Assembly (NCBI GenBank): GCA_016800925.1
Contig: JABCPU010000182.1
Span: 62,001-126,000, forward strand
Reading direction: 5' to 3'
DNA from: Suillus spraguei
Lineage: Eukaryota; Basidiomycota; Agaricomycetes; Boletales; Suillaceae
DNA length: 64,000 nucleotides
The notes beneath the pieces are model-generated. The model worked only from the letters and a program-made list of their open reading frames with translations, had not been told where the DNA came from and did no database searches. Below, piece after piece: positions 1-11,476 of the stretch (position 1 is the first letter of the stretch; each line of letters starts with the position of its first letter). The position numbers were made by a program, and so were the translations under genes.

Positions 1-590
1 GATGTGAGCTTTTTTTCAAGGCCGTGCGAGAACCTTCGGGCGCCCGGGTACGTAGCAGGAGTCGGCCTGATCAGGTTGATCTGCGTACACCTCCGCCTAG
101 ATGTGAGTAAAATGTTTGAAGCAAGTTTGAAGTGTGCATTTGTCACTCGGACCAGCGAAATAAAGGACAACAGTGGAAGACCAAGAAGTTTTACAACTTT
201 TGGAGATGCGGCCTGTTCTGGATGTGGTACAGGAACTTCCCGACTCCCACATTAATGGAGGTCAAACATCACATGCTACACTTCCGTCTACTTTTCTCTG
301 CACCCGGAGCTTGATATATAATATATGATACCCCATCCAAATTTTACTTTTAGTCATTCATGCATGCGTTATATATAGCCCGTATTATAACTTCGACTGA
401 ACCTCAACGGCTCTCCGTCCTTACATAGGACTGCCTACTGTACATTTCACGCCCGAGCAAGTCCTCCTTGCTCGTTCCCTTCCTTTCTTTGGAAAGGTGC
501 GTCTGTTCTCTATACCTCATATCATTTAATAGCCGATCTTAGTGTCACCGTGGTCAGTGCCTAGTTTTTCTTTCCCAGTCTAGATTGCCC
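1..590. other. No supported gene; possible 3' end of an upstream gene
   Basis: No recognisable protein domain is visible. A plus-strand frame ends at 253-255 with a Cys/Gly-rich tail (CSGCGTGTSRLPH) preceded by a GT...AG-like pair, so the last exon of a gene starting left of the window is possible, but competing frames through 130-314 are equally open. The stretch 300-590 is AT-rich then C-rich and may hold the promoter of the small gene at 591. Confidence 0.25.
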
Positions 591-943
591 ATGCCTGTCA
601 GTCATAGAGGTAATGCAGTTGTACTGCAGCTCGCCAACTTTCTGCAAACTTTGACTCGAAGAAGTGTACCCGTCCAGAATCTATCAAATTACTTGTGTCA
701 CTTAGTGGGGGCCGAGTTGGGCTGCTCCTAATGATGATTTGCTTGCAGGTTGTCTCTCTTTTGTTACACGACCGTTGCCCTCTGTCTCCCGGCGTTTGTG
801 CGTCCTTTGGCTACATTGAGATGCTGTACGAAGATATTGTTGTGACTGCTCTGCGTCATCCGCCTAAAGATTTCATTGTTGATGCCAACTTGACCGGGAC
901 GCAGACCATACTATCACGAACCATAAACCAAACCATAGCATGA
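591..943 (+). CDS. Possible small two-exon hypothetical protein (102 aa)
   Basis: I do not recognise this protein. Joining 591-704 and 749-943 removes a 44-nt intron with a GTGGGG donor, a CTAAT branch-like motif and a TTGCAG acceptor. This gives one open frame starting MPVSHRGNAV and ending ILSRTINQTIA. Both exons are whole numbers of codons (38 and 65, including stop). There is no signal peptide, transmembrane segment or named motif. It lies about 0.6 kb upstream of, and in the same direction as, the Atm1-type transporter. The start is simply the first ATG of the frame. It could equally be non-coding leader DNA; expression evidence would decide. Confidence 0.35.
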
Positions 944-1517
944 TCGTAGTCCTCGAACCTGAACCTGAACCGCGTCAGTGGTTGTCATGGGCTTCGCTAG
1001 CTAAGTTTGATGCCTTACATGAAATTTTCGTGTGTTGTCTTGTCGATCTGGCTTTGCGGTGAGCTGTGGTACACCTCTTCATCTTCGTTCATCGTGTTTG
1101 GACTGGGTTTTCCCCTTGTCTAAGTTTAGTTGCGCGGGCAATCAGCAGCTGCACTATGATAACCTACATACTGAGCAAAATAATCATCCGTACGGCACTT
1201 ATAATGCCTTATGTATTGTCTGAACGCTAACCGACAGCTTTCAACGCCTCACCTGAAAACAAGTGTGATGAACGGCCAAGTATTTGCTGTGGTACATATT
1301 ACGCCGAGAAATGTCAAACCTTACGAAAAGCTCTGTGTGGCCAAATTTAGAAATTCTGGGGAAATGATTGCAATTTGGGTACCAATATTACGAAAAATTT
1401 AATAATAGGCTGCAACGAGCGAAGCTGACCGAACCGACTCAGCTTCGGGAATTCGGAATCACAGTATTACTCATTGGCTGCGCTGGCGGCAGCGTGTCAA
1501 GGTCCATTTGTTCGTCC
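944..1517 (+). promoter_or_regulatory. Intergenic region with the presumed ATM1 promoter
   Basis: 574 bases between the small ORF and the ATM1 start. No gene, repeat or clear TATA box is seen. An open frame upstream of 1518 exists from 1368 but has no conserved content; the ATG at 1518 is preferred because the mitochondrial presequence begins there and its context (GTCCATGGGG) has G at +4. Confidence 0.4.
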
Positions 1518-4120
1518 ATGGGGATAGGAACGCCTCTCACTTCGCGGCTCGTTTGTCGTTCAGCAACCCTTCGAGTGTTTGCGAATGCCACTACTTCCCT
1601 ACGGCTTATCCCACGTCCGAATCACGGATTGAATGGAAAGCCTATGAGGAGTTTGTATGCACGTCCTTCCTCTTTGAAGTTGACACCTTTCGTCTCAACT
1701 TTCACATCCTCTTCTATTCTCCACACGAATGATGCGCCTGCGGCCACTAGCGTTCCGAAGTCGGTTGATTCCGACAGTGTAACTGTGAAAGAACAGAGAA
1801 GAAAAGATTGGATGATTGTCAAACGACTGATGAGTCACGTCTGGCCGAAAAATGACTGGGGCACACGTGGTCGTGTTGTCCTTGGATTTGGGCTTTTGAT
1901 TGCTGGGAAGGTGTGCTGTACTGCACAAGAAATAAGGGGGTGACTGAATCCAAATGTAACTTCATCAGGTGTTAAATGTTCAGGTGCCCCAGCTGTTCAA
2001 GTCCGTGATTGACGCGTTAAACCTAGACGTAATGGCCGATTCGACGGTATGGGTCGTTGCAGGTTCTCTCATCCTCGGATGTGAGTCCATAGCTATGTGA
2101 ATTTGACACTGTGTAACAAATCTTTCAGATGGGGCTGCTCGGACAGGAGCGACGCTATTCGGAGAACTACTGAACGTTGTCTTTGCCAATATTGGTCAAC
2201 AAGCGGTCCGCAGAGTTGCTAGGGAGACCTTCGAACATCTCCTGAACCTGGATCTCAAGTTTCATCTCGCACGGCAGACTGGTGGACTTACACGTGCAAT
2301 TGACCGCGGTACCAAGTATGTCACATTCCGACAGCATAATGCAACTTTTGAATGCTGTATTTCAGGGGTATCACATTCATGCTCCAGGCCATTATTTTCC
2401 GCATCTTCCCGACTGCCCTAGAGATATCTATGGTTTGCGGAATACTTGTGAGCAGAGAGCTGATTCAGTTTTCTTTCTTACCCACCACTGAGATAGACTT
2501 GGAAATTTGGTTGGGATTTCGCCGCAATCACTGTCACTGCTTTAGCTGCATACACTTGGTTTACTGTTCGCACGACCTCATGGAGGTCAGTGTTGTTTAT
2601 TTTACCCGGTCCATTTACTCAATTTCTACAGAACTCAATTTCGCCGCGATGCAAACAAAGCGGACAATAAAGCTGCTACCGTAGCAATTGACTCGCTTAT
2701 CAATTACGAGGCAGTCAAGGTATCTATTTATTGCATATTTCTATCCTCTTTGCGTAAACTCCGTTGCAGCATTTCAACAACGAGAAATTTGAGATTGCAC
2801 AGTATGATAAACATCTTAAACAATACGAAAAATCTTCCGTGAAAATCACCACATCTTTGGCCTATCTGAATTCTGGCCAGAATGTGATTTTTTCTACGGC
2901 ATTGACAGCTACAATGTTTCTTGCCGCACAGGGAGTCATGAAAGGTATGTTTGAGCGAACTTTTATAATCCATCTGTAGTCTTAGACAAGCTTTGATAAG
3001 GGACTATGACTGTTGGTGACCTCGTCATGGCGAACCAACTAATTTTCCAGCTGTCACTTCCCTTGAACTTCCTGGGTAGTATTTATCGCGAGCTGCGTCA
3101 AAATCTCCTGGATATGGAAGTATTGTTCAATCTTCAAACTGACAATGCTCCCGCCAAGGTACGCTCTAGGGCTGTTTCATCACAGGTTTCTGCTCACATG
3201 ATTTCCTTGTACAGGACAAAGAGGATGCAAAACCGCTGGCATTGAGGGGCGGTTCTATCCGTTTTGAGAATGTGAACTTCGGCTATCATCCAGATCGTCC
3301 CATCTTCCGCAACTTATCCTTCACAGTTCCAGCAGGAAAAAAAGTGGCTATAGTTGGTCCATCCGGATGCGGAAAGTCCACAGTGTTCCGTCTCCTGTAC
3401 CGTTTCTACGATCCATCTTCCGGTCGGATTTTCGTGGATGACCAGGACATTCACGATATTCAGTTACAGAGTCTTCGAGAATCTATCGGTGTAGTTCCAC
3501 AGGATACGCCACTGTTCCATTCTGATATCATGCACAATGTGCGGTATGGTCGCCTAAGTGCCACGGACGACGAAGTAAAAGCGGCTGCAATGAAGGCAAG
3601 CGTTCATCATACGGTCATGGGTCTTCCCGAAGGCTACAAGACCACCGTCGGCGAGAGAGGTCTGATGATTTCTGGAGGGGAAAAGCAGCGGTTAGCGATC
3701 GCACGTGTGTTACTTAAAGATCCTCCGATCCTTTTCTTTGATGAAGCTGTAAGCTCCCGTGTGCCTGATTTGCGTATAGGATATTCCTTGACCCGTATTT
3801 TCAGACGTCTGCCCTGGATGCTCACACGGAAACAGAGCTTATGCGCAGCATAAACAGCACGTTGCTCGACAAGGCACGGACAAGTATATTTATTGCCCAT
3901 AGACTCCGTACCGTGGTTGAAGCAGGTGAACTCCACTTGTATTCTATTTTTGCTCAGGGATATTGACGTATGGATCGTAGATTTAATCATCGTGCTTAAA
4001 GATGGTCAGGTTATGGAACAGGGCACCCATGAGGAATTATTACGTCTAGGCGGTCTGTATCATAATATGTGGGTCCAGCAGGCTTCTGATAATTCATTGG
4101 AGAGCTTGTCCGAGTCTTAA
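1518..4120 (+). CDS. ATM1: Mitochondrial iron-sulfur cluster ABC half-transporter, Atm1/ABCB7 type
   Basis: Predicted inner-membrane exporter that carries a glutathione/sulfur compound from mitochondria for cytosolic Fe-S cluster assembly. Eleven exons: 1518-1910, 1969-2080, 2129-2315, 2366-2447, 2497-2585, 2632-2719, 2770-2944, 3001-3158, 3215-3748, 3805-3925, 3981-4120. They total 2079 nt, 692 aa, close to yeast Atm1. Residues 1-60 are Arg/Ser/Thr-rich without acidic residues, like a matrix presequence. The membrane domain carries the Atm1 hallmarks [13 protein letters not shown] and FLNSGQN-like LNSGQN. The nucleotide-binding domain has Walker A (GPSGCGKST, ~476), ABC signature (ISGGEKQR, ~580), Walker B (ILFFDEA) and the H-loop (IFIAHRL). 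All phases match and no disruption is seen. The next gene is convergent. Confidence 0.97.
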
Positions 4121-4492
4121 GCTCCTGGCCAATGCTATTAAATATTGTAGTAGAGAGTCCCCGACAAGATGTAACAATTTTTTCGGAACTCTTAACTCAC
4201 AGATGGACGTTAATTTTAAACCATTTCAAAAACACTCAATAATTTCTGATGTTGAAGGATCCGTGACGTTCATGGTGCCTTTTTCTTTTCCGTTGTCACA
4301 GGCAATTATCTTGATGGGACGCGCCACTCAGCAACTTTGAGGTCGCGGAAGCTGTTCACACCGAGTGGCCGTGGTCATGCAGTCAGAGGCTTCAAAGTTA
4401 TTTGATCTATGTGAACTACATCTGTCCAAAAGCGTATAAACGTGTGCGTAGGGAAGTATGTATACAGCGAACGTGTGTCACCGAATCGCAAA
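4121..4492. other. Convergent 3' spacer
   Basis: Spacer between the stop of the ABC transporter (+) and the stop of the metallophosphoesterase (-). It should hold both 3' UTRs. No repeat or gene is visible. Confidence 0.5.
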
Positions 4493-6365
4493 TCATTGAC
4501 CATAGTTTCCGTCCAATGTAACTCTTGCCCTTGTCTGTCCGTCCTCGAGTAAGATCCACGTTTCAAGCCCAATAGCAGGATCTGCAGAGGAGAACACGAT
4601 ATTCCGTACACCGTGGCCCCATCCTGGGCTACTGTAACCACCGTATCTGAGACATCATGCATGCAATGAGAGTAGATGGAGTAGATGATGAGCATGCACT
4701 GGATCGAACAGGTTCAAGTGAAGATCACATACCCGGAGTGCTTGCCAAAACAAAATATAACATCCTTCGTAGGTTCACGGGCGCACCACTCGTCGCCATG
4801 ATCTGTTAAAAACCATACGTCGCTATATGATAAGCGACGAGATAATACTTGGAAACTTACCGTGCCCGGAGATCACTGCGTGTAGGTTCTTGATGTTGGC
4901 ATTCAACGCATCCCAGAAAGGTTGGTCGTTTCCGACTGATGCCGGGTCGGTAGTAGCTTGTGTTGATCCCTGGGATAGATCGTCGGCTGGAAAAAAGTTA
5001 CAAAAGTGAGTAACCGTACGATATTAGACGTATTCACCATTTAACCCTGGGTCTATTGTGCTGTTCAGTGTCTTTTGCACATTCTCTATTGCATGCCTGT
5101 CATCGTTTATTTCAGAATGGTGATATAGTAGTTAAATAAATCCACTTACGGTGGTATATGTACGAAGGCTAACGCTCCCCGCTGTCTCTTTTCTACTGAA
5201 TCCCACCCAGCTTCCATTGCAGCTGTCTCTTGCTCGATCCATCCTGCTACAGAGGCGTCCACCCAATCGGGTAATGGCACAGATGTGGATCCCGGGGACC
5301 AACCACCTGATAGTTAAAGGACATCAGTGATTCGACTAAAGATTCCCTTGCAGAAGGAGGGAGTGTACCTCGAGAATCAAAAAACCACAGGATCAAAGCA
5401 GGCGTCAGATCTGGAAACAAAACGGACACGTAAGTAACGATGAATATTCTTATTTTTTGACAAGCACCTGTCGCCTTTTCGTAAACCTACGGATAAACAA
5501 CCATATGTACAGTCAACAATCCTGATCGAAAAGTCACCCTTGTAACATACTGGGACCCAATACGTGCCCTCCCCTCCCTCTCCTCCAATACCAGATGGTA
5601 CGGTGCGAGTATAGCTCAAATAACTATCGCGCTGCTCTCGTCGTATTTCTTCAAGATGTGTAATGTTCGGTTCATTATCATGATTCTAACAGACATTATT
5701 TCCGTCATACACATCTCGAGAAACGATTCATATAGAAATAGACCCACCCCTTGTGTAGAAGAGAAGGGGATTTTTGCTTCGTTCAGAGGAGCCACTATGC
5801 GATCAATGAGAGTAGTGGAATTTTCCCGAAATGTATCTATGTAGAACAAGGGAATGTCACTGACGGTAACAATCAGCCCAAGTCAATTTAACCGCACCTT
5901 CGCCAGTGATTAAATCTCCATTCAGTACGCTGGAGATATGTTGTGTCGTTACTGACATCTAACTTGGAAGAAAGTGAACACAACCCATACACGTAATCAG
6001 GTTTCTCAGTAGCCAGTACATTGCGCATCAGGCGTGTACTATTAACATCCTGTTCAGGTCCCCAATCATCCCAGGGATTTTCGCCATAATGAAGATCCGA
6101 GAATACGGTTAGTTTGAAAGTACCAGAAGAACTGAAGGTGACACGTGGTTTATCGGGATACGGGTTGAGACGAGAGGGTATATCAACCGCTGGAAATTCC
6201 GCCTGCCTTGAACGTGCTGACAGAAATTGAGTGTATACATGATTTGCGTGAGTGTCTGAGATAATACGCACCACGGGGCGAACTTGGAGATGCTTTCACC
6301 ATTCCTGCACAGAAAAAGGCGAGCGAAATGACAAGGATTCTTACTCGAAAACAGGAGAGCATCAT
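4493..6365 (-). CDS. Secreted calcineurin-like metallophosphoesterase (395 aa)
   Basis: Predicted extracellular or vacuolar dinuclear-metal phosphoesterase of the fungal Dcr2/Sia1/purple-acid-phosphatase-like group; substrate unknown. Exons on the minus strand: 6365-6272, 6216-5991, 5929-5898, 5836-5748, 5685-5547, 5410-5369, 5306-5150, 5096-5038, 4986-4861, 4802-4733, 4646-4493; total 1188 nt with matching phases. Residues 1-25 form a signal peptide (MMLSCFRVRILVISLAFFCA). Metal-binding motifs are in order: DLH (D72, H74), GD (D112) in LNGDLITGE, GNHD (147-150), and GHDH (320-323). The block GYGGYSSPGWGHGVRN precedes the C-terminus. The donor after exon 5 (GTTACA) is non-consensus and is the least certain junction; a second ATG is codon 2. 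No inactivating change is seen. Confidence 0.9.
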
Positions 6366-6520
6366 GGCGTAAGTAACCTAGATCCCCGAAGGTGAATTAG
6401 AGAGAGTTTTTTGATATAGTTTTCTGGCTTCGTACTCCACGGGTTGTCTGCACGCTGTCGAGTAGACACTAAGAACCATCGACGTGTAATTACATAATGA
6501 ATTCTGCGAAGTTCAATTTA

Positions 6521-6700
6521 CAGCTGTTTGCATAATGGTAAAAGCCGGTGGTAATTTCCAAAAAAATTATATTTTGATTTTCGAAAAAGTAGTCCTACAA
6601 AGATCGATTTTTATCTCAACAACGAAGCAAGCTATTGACATGGTCCAAGCGACAAAACTGATCAGAAAAATTGAATCCAGATGACCAGCAAAAAAACTAA
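6521..6700 (+). repeat. Left terminal inverted repeat of the outer Harbinger, first part
   Basis: It pairs as an inverted repeat with 11303-11476. The stretch from gattttcgaaaaagtag to ctgatcagaaaaat is nearly identical in inverted orientation. The repeat is cut at 6700 by the inner element and continues at 8077-8150, pairing with 11225-11302. Confidence 0.9.
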
Positions 6701-8076
6701 GCAATTCGGTGACGTTAGTGGTCACCTCCCCTTAGAGCCAGTAGAACGACAAAGATTCATTTTTATTTCAGTAACGAAACAAGATAATGACAAGCAGTAA
6801 GATACAAACTTGATCAGAAAAATAAGGCGCAGATGACTGCAGAAAGGATGGAGTGATTTGGCAAAGTGGACACTTGCCTTGTGTCTACAAGCATAAAAAC
6901 CAAATTCACACACAACTCACTTGTCCTGGTCTGCTACATTGTCTCACAGGATGGCAAAGGCAAAGGCTTCTACCTGAGTGTGCAATGACAAGGTCAAGGA
7001 GCCCCGGAAATGTGGCCGTCCTTCAAAAAAGCGATTACAGCCCCCCAGTGGTACACAGGCAGAAGACCCTCCAAGTCAAGAAGTCGTCCCAAAGACTAAA
7101 CCACGGCCACAGCCCATTCCACCAAAAAAGCCCAGCACTTTATCAGTGTCCACAGTTCCAGGTGGATCCAGCTCTGCACCAGTCGTCAGAGCAGCTGTAG
7201 CAGCTACAGCACCATCAAAGCCCACTGACTTTGATGAGAACACAGCCGCTGTGTTGTTACTTGGGTTAGCTCGGCCAGTTGGAGACTTGGAGGTCCCAGA
7301 TCTGGTTGGGAATTACAGTATCAAGGATTCAATGGATAAAGACTTCTTCCAGAACCTTAAAGAATCTGAGGCCAGTGGCTTGGGTGACAAGCATAGCCAA
7401 TCAGGAGATGAGGAGGGTGAGTACTGCTAGCCTGTGTGATGAAGTGTTCACCAGATCATGGACAATGACAGGTGTTTCCTGTGAGCCTTGCTAATCTCAT
7501 CATGGAGCTTGTCTAGATACATATCACAGCTGCAGGACAAATAGCCATGCATGTACTTTTGTTATATCAGAATATGTGCAGAAAGAGATTGAATATGGAT
7601 GCACCTCAATATCTTCCAAGTTCATCATTCAAGTTCTACCGCTATTACCACTCTAGCTCTCTTTATATGGCTTCCCAGTCAATTTATAGCATCATATAAT
7701 ATTTTCTATTGTCAATTTGCTTGCACTAGTGTATGCCATGATTTCGGATGTGTCAAGGAGTGGTAGCATTCAGATGATAATTTTGCATAGTTCTTGCAAT
7801 GATTTGTGACCTTTCATAGTGGGTAAGGGAGACGACACTTGACTGGAGTCCAAAAGTGTAGCTGAGTCAGAAAGAGCAGTGGATGATCCAGAAAGTAAAC
7901 AATATAATCAACTTCATCAAATCACTCCATCCTTTCTGCAGTCGTCTGCGCCTTATTTTCTGATCAAGTTTGTATCTTACTGCTTGTAATTATCTTGCTT
8001 CATTACTGAAATAAAAATGAATCTTTGTCATTCTACTGGCTCTAAGGGCAGGTAACCACTAACTTCACCGAATCGC
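6701..8076 (+). mobile_element. Inner, probably non-autonomous Harbinger-type element (1.38 kb)
   Basis: Terminal inverted repeats of ~140 bp: left starts gcaattcggtgacgttagtgg, right (reversed) starts gcgattcggtga. It is flanked by TAA (6698-6700) and TTA (8077-8079). The uninterrupted site in the right repeat of the outer element has a single TAA, so the duplication is of the Harbinger TWA type with one substitution. It encodes no transposase, only the short AT-hook-like ORF at 6951-7430. The rest (7431-7920) is AT-rich with no recognisable feature. Confidence 0.82.
6951..7430 (+). pseudogene. AT-hook-like proline-rich protein carried by the inner element
   Basis: The frame starts MAKAKAST, hits TGA at 6975-6977, and continues as KVKEPRKCGRPSKKRLQ, an AT-hook-like GRP core with basic flanks. 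A Pro/Ser/Thr-rich stretch follows, then an acidic C-terminus, stop at 7428-7430. The TGA is in the place of an Arg or similar codon and may be a C-to-T change; alternatively translation starts later at 6978 (MCNDKVKE). GGTGAGTAC near 7415 is a good donor, so a further exon is possible. A DNA-binding role is inferred only from the AT-hook-like core. I do not recognise the family. Confidence 0.45.
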
Positions 8077-8208
8077 TTAGACTCCATTTGGGAGCCCAGA
8101 TTTTGCCAACTTTGACAAACAATTTCAAACTACCAACTATGTTAAGTAAGCACCACCCAACCGGAGATTGAATTCAATGTCACACAGTGATCTCTACTAC
8201 ATACTACC

Positions 8209-9717
8209 ATGCTCCCCCACCTCTTGCACCATGACCATGGCCCCAGTGACTCGGATCAACCCTCCATTGCTAGAAGTGATGAAGACTTAAAATACTTCTT
8301 GAATTCCATGGATGATGGTGAGGAGGATGAAGGGGATGAGGATGAGGGGGATGAGGATGCAGAGCGGGCAGATAAGAAGATCCTTCGAGCAGTCATAGAC
8401 CTATTCCAAAATATCATAGTGTCAGGTACCAACATCCTCAACGTGATGGATGCCTTCAACTCCTATTCCCATGCCCATTACAACAAGAAACCATATCATA
8501 CATCATCACTACAGGGAATTGGCTGGGTTACTGAACTTCTTGTGGGACATCCTGAACGCATTCGATGTGAGCTAGGTGTTTACCAGCATGTATTTATGGT
8601 ACTACTCAACATACTTCAGGAGGGTGGGATACATGATTCAAAGAATGTCAAACTAGAGGAGCAACTGGCAATATTTCTGTATGCTTGTGTAACCAGCCTG
8701 TCTGTATGCCACCTTGGTGAGCATTTCCATTTCCAACGGTCTAACGACACTATATCAAGGTATGTCTCACAGCAGCTCTCATCCTGATGACGTTCATAAT
8801 CCAATTTATTTCAAGATACTTTAGACGAATCCTTATCGCATTCTCCTCCCATCCAATCTACCCTACCTATGTTCAGCTTCCTGATGCACAAGCTCCAACC
8901 CCTCCTAAAATCCTTGATAGTCAAAAGTTTCACCCTTACTTTGCAGATGTTATTGGCACTATCGACGGCACACACATCACATGCCACCTGTTGGCTGCGG
9001 ACCATCAAGCTTCTCATGACTGCAAGGGCAACCTAACCCAAAACTGCCTTGCTGCCTGTGACTTCAACATGTGCTTCACTTATATGTTGAGTGGGTTTCA
9101 AGGGTCTGCGGCAGACGTGCATATCTACCATGTAGCTTGATTGTCAGACTTCACAATCCCTCCAGGAAAACTATATCTTGCTGATGCCAGATTTGTGGCA
9201 TGTGACGAGTTGCTTGTGCCCTATTGGGATGTTCACTACCACCTCGCTGAGTGGGACCGTGCTAACCTCTTGTATATTGACTCTGGACTTACTGTACTCT
9301 CATACTTACATGTTCTGTAGACCCTGCAACCCTGAGGAACTCTTTAACCTATGTCATGCAACACTCCACAACATCATTGAGCAAATTTTCGGTGTCATCA
9401 AGAAACACTTTTGTATCATACAGCTTCCACCTGAGTATAACTCCAAGATTCAGTCCCGCATTCCTCCAGCATTATGTCTAATTCACAATGTAATTCAAAT
9501 TCACGACACAGATGATCTATTAGATTATTGTCATATAGATTCAGATGAGTGGAGCGCTCCATACTGTACTGGTATACTTGCCGATGGACCTCCAACTGAA
9601 GCAGCGCATACCCACGCACATATTCAATGCAATCAAATCGCACAGCAGATGTGGGAGGAGTCTCTAGTAGAAAGACGTCATCAAGGGCAGCCAATGCTGC
9701 CTGGTGTAGATGGATAG
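8209..9717 (+). pseudogene. HARBI1-like transposase nuclease (DDE superfamily 4), nonsense-mutated
   Basis: Encodes the endonuclease that would cut and join Harbinger ends. Exons 8209-8759, 8816-9254 and 9301-9717 (second junction approximate). An acidic N-terminal stretch (EEDEGDEDEGDED) precedes a helix-turn-helix region. The catalytic core reads TIDGTH (first Asp), YLADARF (second Asp) and EQIFGVIKK (Glu). The frame is broken by TGA at 9138-9140 in the conserved segment YHVA*LSDFTIPPGK, where relatives have Arg; a CGA-to-TGA change explains it. Apart from that stop all catalytic residues are present, so inactivation looks recent. The SANT partner lies downstream on the opposite strand. Confidence 0.85.
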
Positions 9718-9919
9718 TCAATGTTTCACTTTTCAGTTATTCAAATGTATTTTGCCACATGAATTCATTGCATTCAAAGTAGTAACATGACCGACAAGAA
9801 AACATTTGAAGTAGTAACACGACCAACAAGAAAACATTTGTATAGTGAAATCATGCCTAGGTACTGTCCTTTCCACGAGCCTGTAGGTGATCTGCTATAA
9901 AGAGTTTCTGAACACCATC

Positions 9920-11171
9920 TCACATAATACTAAGGTAAGAGTCAGCAGCAATAACATCGGACTCAAACACTTTTATCAGTGCAAAAACCTCATGATCATC
10001 CAGGTCGCACTCTTCTTGTACCCGACGGATGGCCTTCATCCTGCATGCTGGGGCTGGCTCAATGAGATGACCAGAAACCTCCTGAAGCATTGTAGCTGCA
10101 GTGTTAATGCTACCTGAAACCTTCCCACCTAGCTCCTCCAAAGCGAGGGGCATAGTAAGACACTGAGATTTTGAGGACCCTCCTGCACTCTTAGCTGACT
10201 TTGAAGAATGGGGAGGGCGAGACTCCTGGCGTGAGCTATCATCATCAGTACCCTTGTGCTTGATGGCTGTTGAAGAAGCTGGTGTGGAAGTGGAAATAAA
10301 TGAGGGTACAGGAAAGTGTGGTGCCACATTTGTGTTGCAACTGTCAGTGGGCATGATTGTGATCGGTGGGGCAACCTGAAGTGGGACAGTGGAAGATTGG
10401 GTCTGGTCTAGGGAGACAAGCATCATTTTTGGTGTCAGCAGGAGTGCCAAATTCGACATTTTCAAGCATGTTCTCTAGTGACATCATTATGATGTCACTA
10501 GTGCTGGAGCTGCCTGTTGGTGTCAACGTGTTTGCATTCACATCCATGCTGGCATGGAAACCAGTCCACATACTGGTATGAGTGGGGAGAAGGTCCAACA
10601 TGGCATCATAATGTGGCCAGCCTTTTTTTTGACAGACTTCACTTATGGCTCAGCCTAAAAAATAGAGTAAAAAACTAAAAGAACAATACCTTGAGTAGAT
10701 CAGACCATATGGTCTCAGATTCAGCGGTAATGTTGGCCCCATGTTCATGAGTGTATGTTATTCCAGAGGTATTCACTACTTTTTTGACAACTTTAAACAT
10801 TTTATGCAGCTAGAGAGTAGCTATTAGTGACAGCGCTGTAGACAGTTGAAATTAATACATACCCGCCCCCATTTTTGTTGGCATGCATCAAGGGATTTGG
10901 CAGGGCCTGTCCCAGTGCTCTTGGCCGCCACCTCTGCAGCTGCAGCACCCCAGAATGTTCTGTCGAAATTCATCCCATCGCCACCTTTGGCTCAATGGCT
11001 GGATATGTATGCAACCAATATATTTTCATCAGCCAGGGACCAGGTACAACAAGGATCCTTCATCTCAGTAGGTTCATTGGAATGTGCTGATTTCCTCTTT
11101 CCTTTGCTCTTAGCCATAGTAGTTCTGCTGCGTAGATGGGGGCGATTGGATGAAGCTCGTGTTGGGGGCAT
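9920..11171 (-). pseudogene. Myb/SANT-like DNA-binding partner of the Harbinger transposase
   Basis: In PIF/Harbinger elements this protein binds DNA and helps bring the nuclease to the ends. Start at 11171 (MPPTRASSNRP). The SANT-like domain follows: CTWSLADENILVAYISSH, then in the same frame MNFDRTFWGAAAAEVAAKS. Between them lies TGA (10992-10994), again where Arg is expected. Two short introns are apparent (around 10800-10860 and 10655-10690). The middle is Ser/Thr/Pro-rich, and the C-terminus ends in an acidic/hydrophobic helix (DLDDHEVFALIKVFE). A frame change near 10440 joins the two halves only imperfectly, so the gene carries at least one nonsense and probably one frameshift. Confidence 0.72.
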
Positions 11172-11224
11172 GATCGATAACACATACTTACAATGTGACG
11201 TGTCATCAGTCACAGTGACCGGCA

Positions 11225-11476
11225 ATTCGGCAAGCTTACTTAACGTAGTTGGTAGTTTGAAATTGTTTGTCAAAGTTGGCGAAATCTGAGCTCCCGAACG
11301 GAGTCTTAGTTTTTTTACTGGTCATCTGGGTTCGATTTTTCTGATCAGTTTTGTCGCTTGGACCATGTCAATAGCTTGCTTCGTTGTTGAGATAAAAATC
11401 GATCTTTGTAGGACTACTTTTTCGAAAATCTTTTTTTTTTTTTCGGAAATTACCGCTACCATCATGCAAATAGCTA
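11225..11476 (-). repeat. Right terminal inverted repeat of the outer Harbinger
   Basis: This is the uninterrupted partner of 6521-6700 plus 8077-8150. It shows the empty state of the inner insertion site (aaactaagactcc), which defines the ends of the inner element exactly. Confidence 0.9.

Larger units (their letters stand above)
6521..11476 (+). mobile_element. PIF/Harbinger DNA transposon, two genes, decayed
   Basis: A ~5-kb element bounded by ~250-bp terminal inverted repeats. The left end (cagctgtttgcat...) matches the reverse complement of the right end (...atgcaaatagcta). It carries a HARBI1-type nuclease on + and a Myb/SANT-like gene on -, the standard two-gene Harbinger arrangement. 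A second element (6701-8076) interrupts the left repeat, which resumes at 8077 and runs to ~8150. Flanking trinucleotides are TTA (left) and TAA (right), of the TWA class but not identical. Both genes carry nonsense mutations, so the element is no longer autonomous as it stands. Confidence 0.88.

Noticed and set aside
4..255. Open frame at the left edge as a complete gene
   Set aside because: No recognisable domain, an alternative frame overlaps it, and a splice pair lies within; at best it is the last exon of a gene outside the window.
1368..1517. Upstream extension of the ATM1 reading frame
   Set aside because: The extra 50 residues are not basic or conserved and precede the typical presequence; the ATG at 1518 has a better context.
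8256..8459. Ser-rich minus-strand ORF opposite HARBI1
   Set aside because: Shadow of the acidic Asp/Glu stretch on the coding strand.
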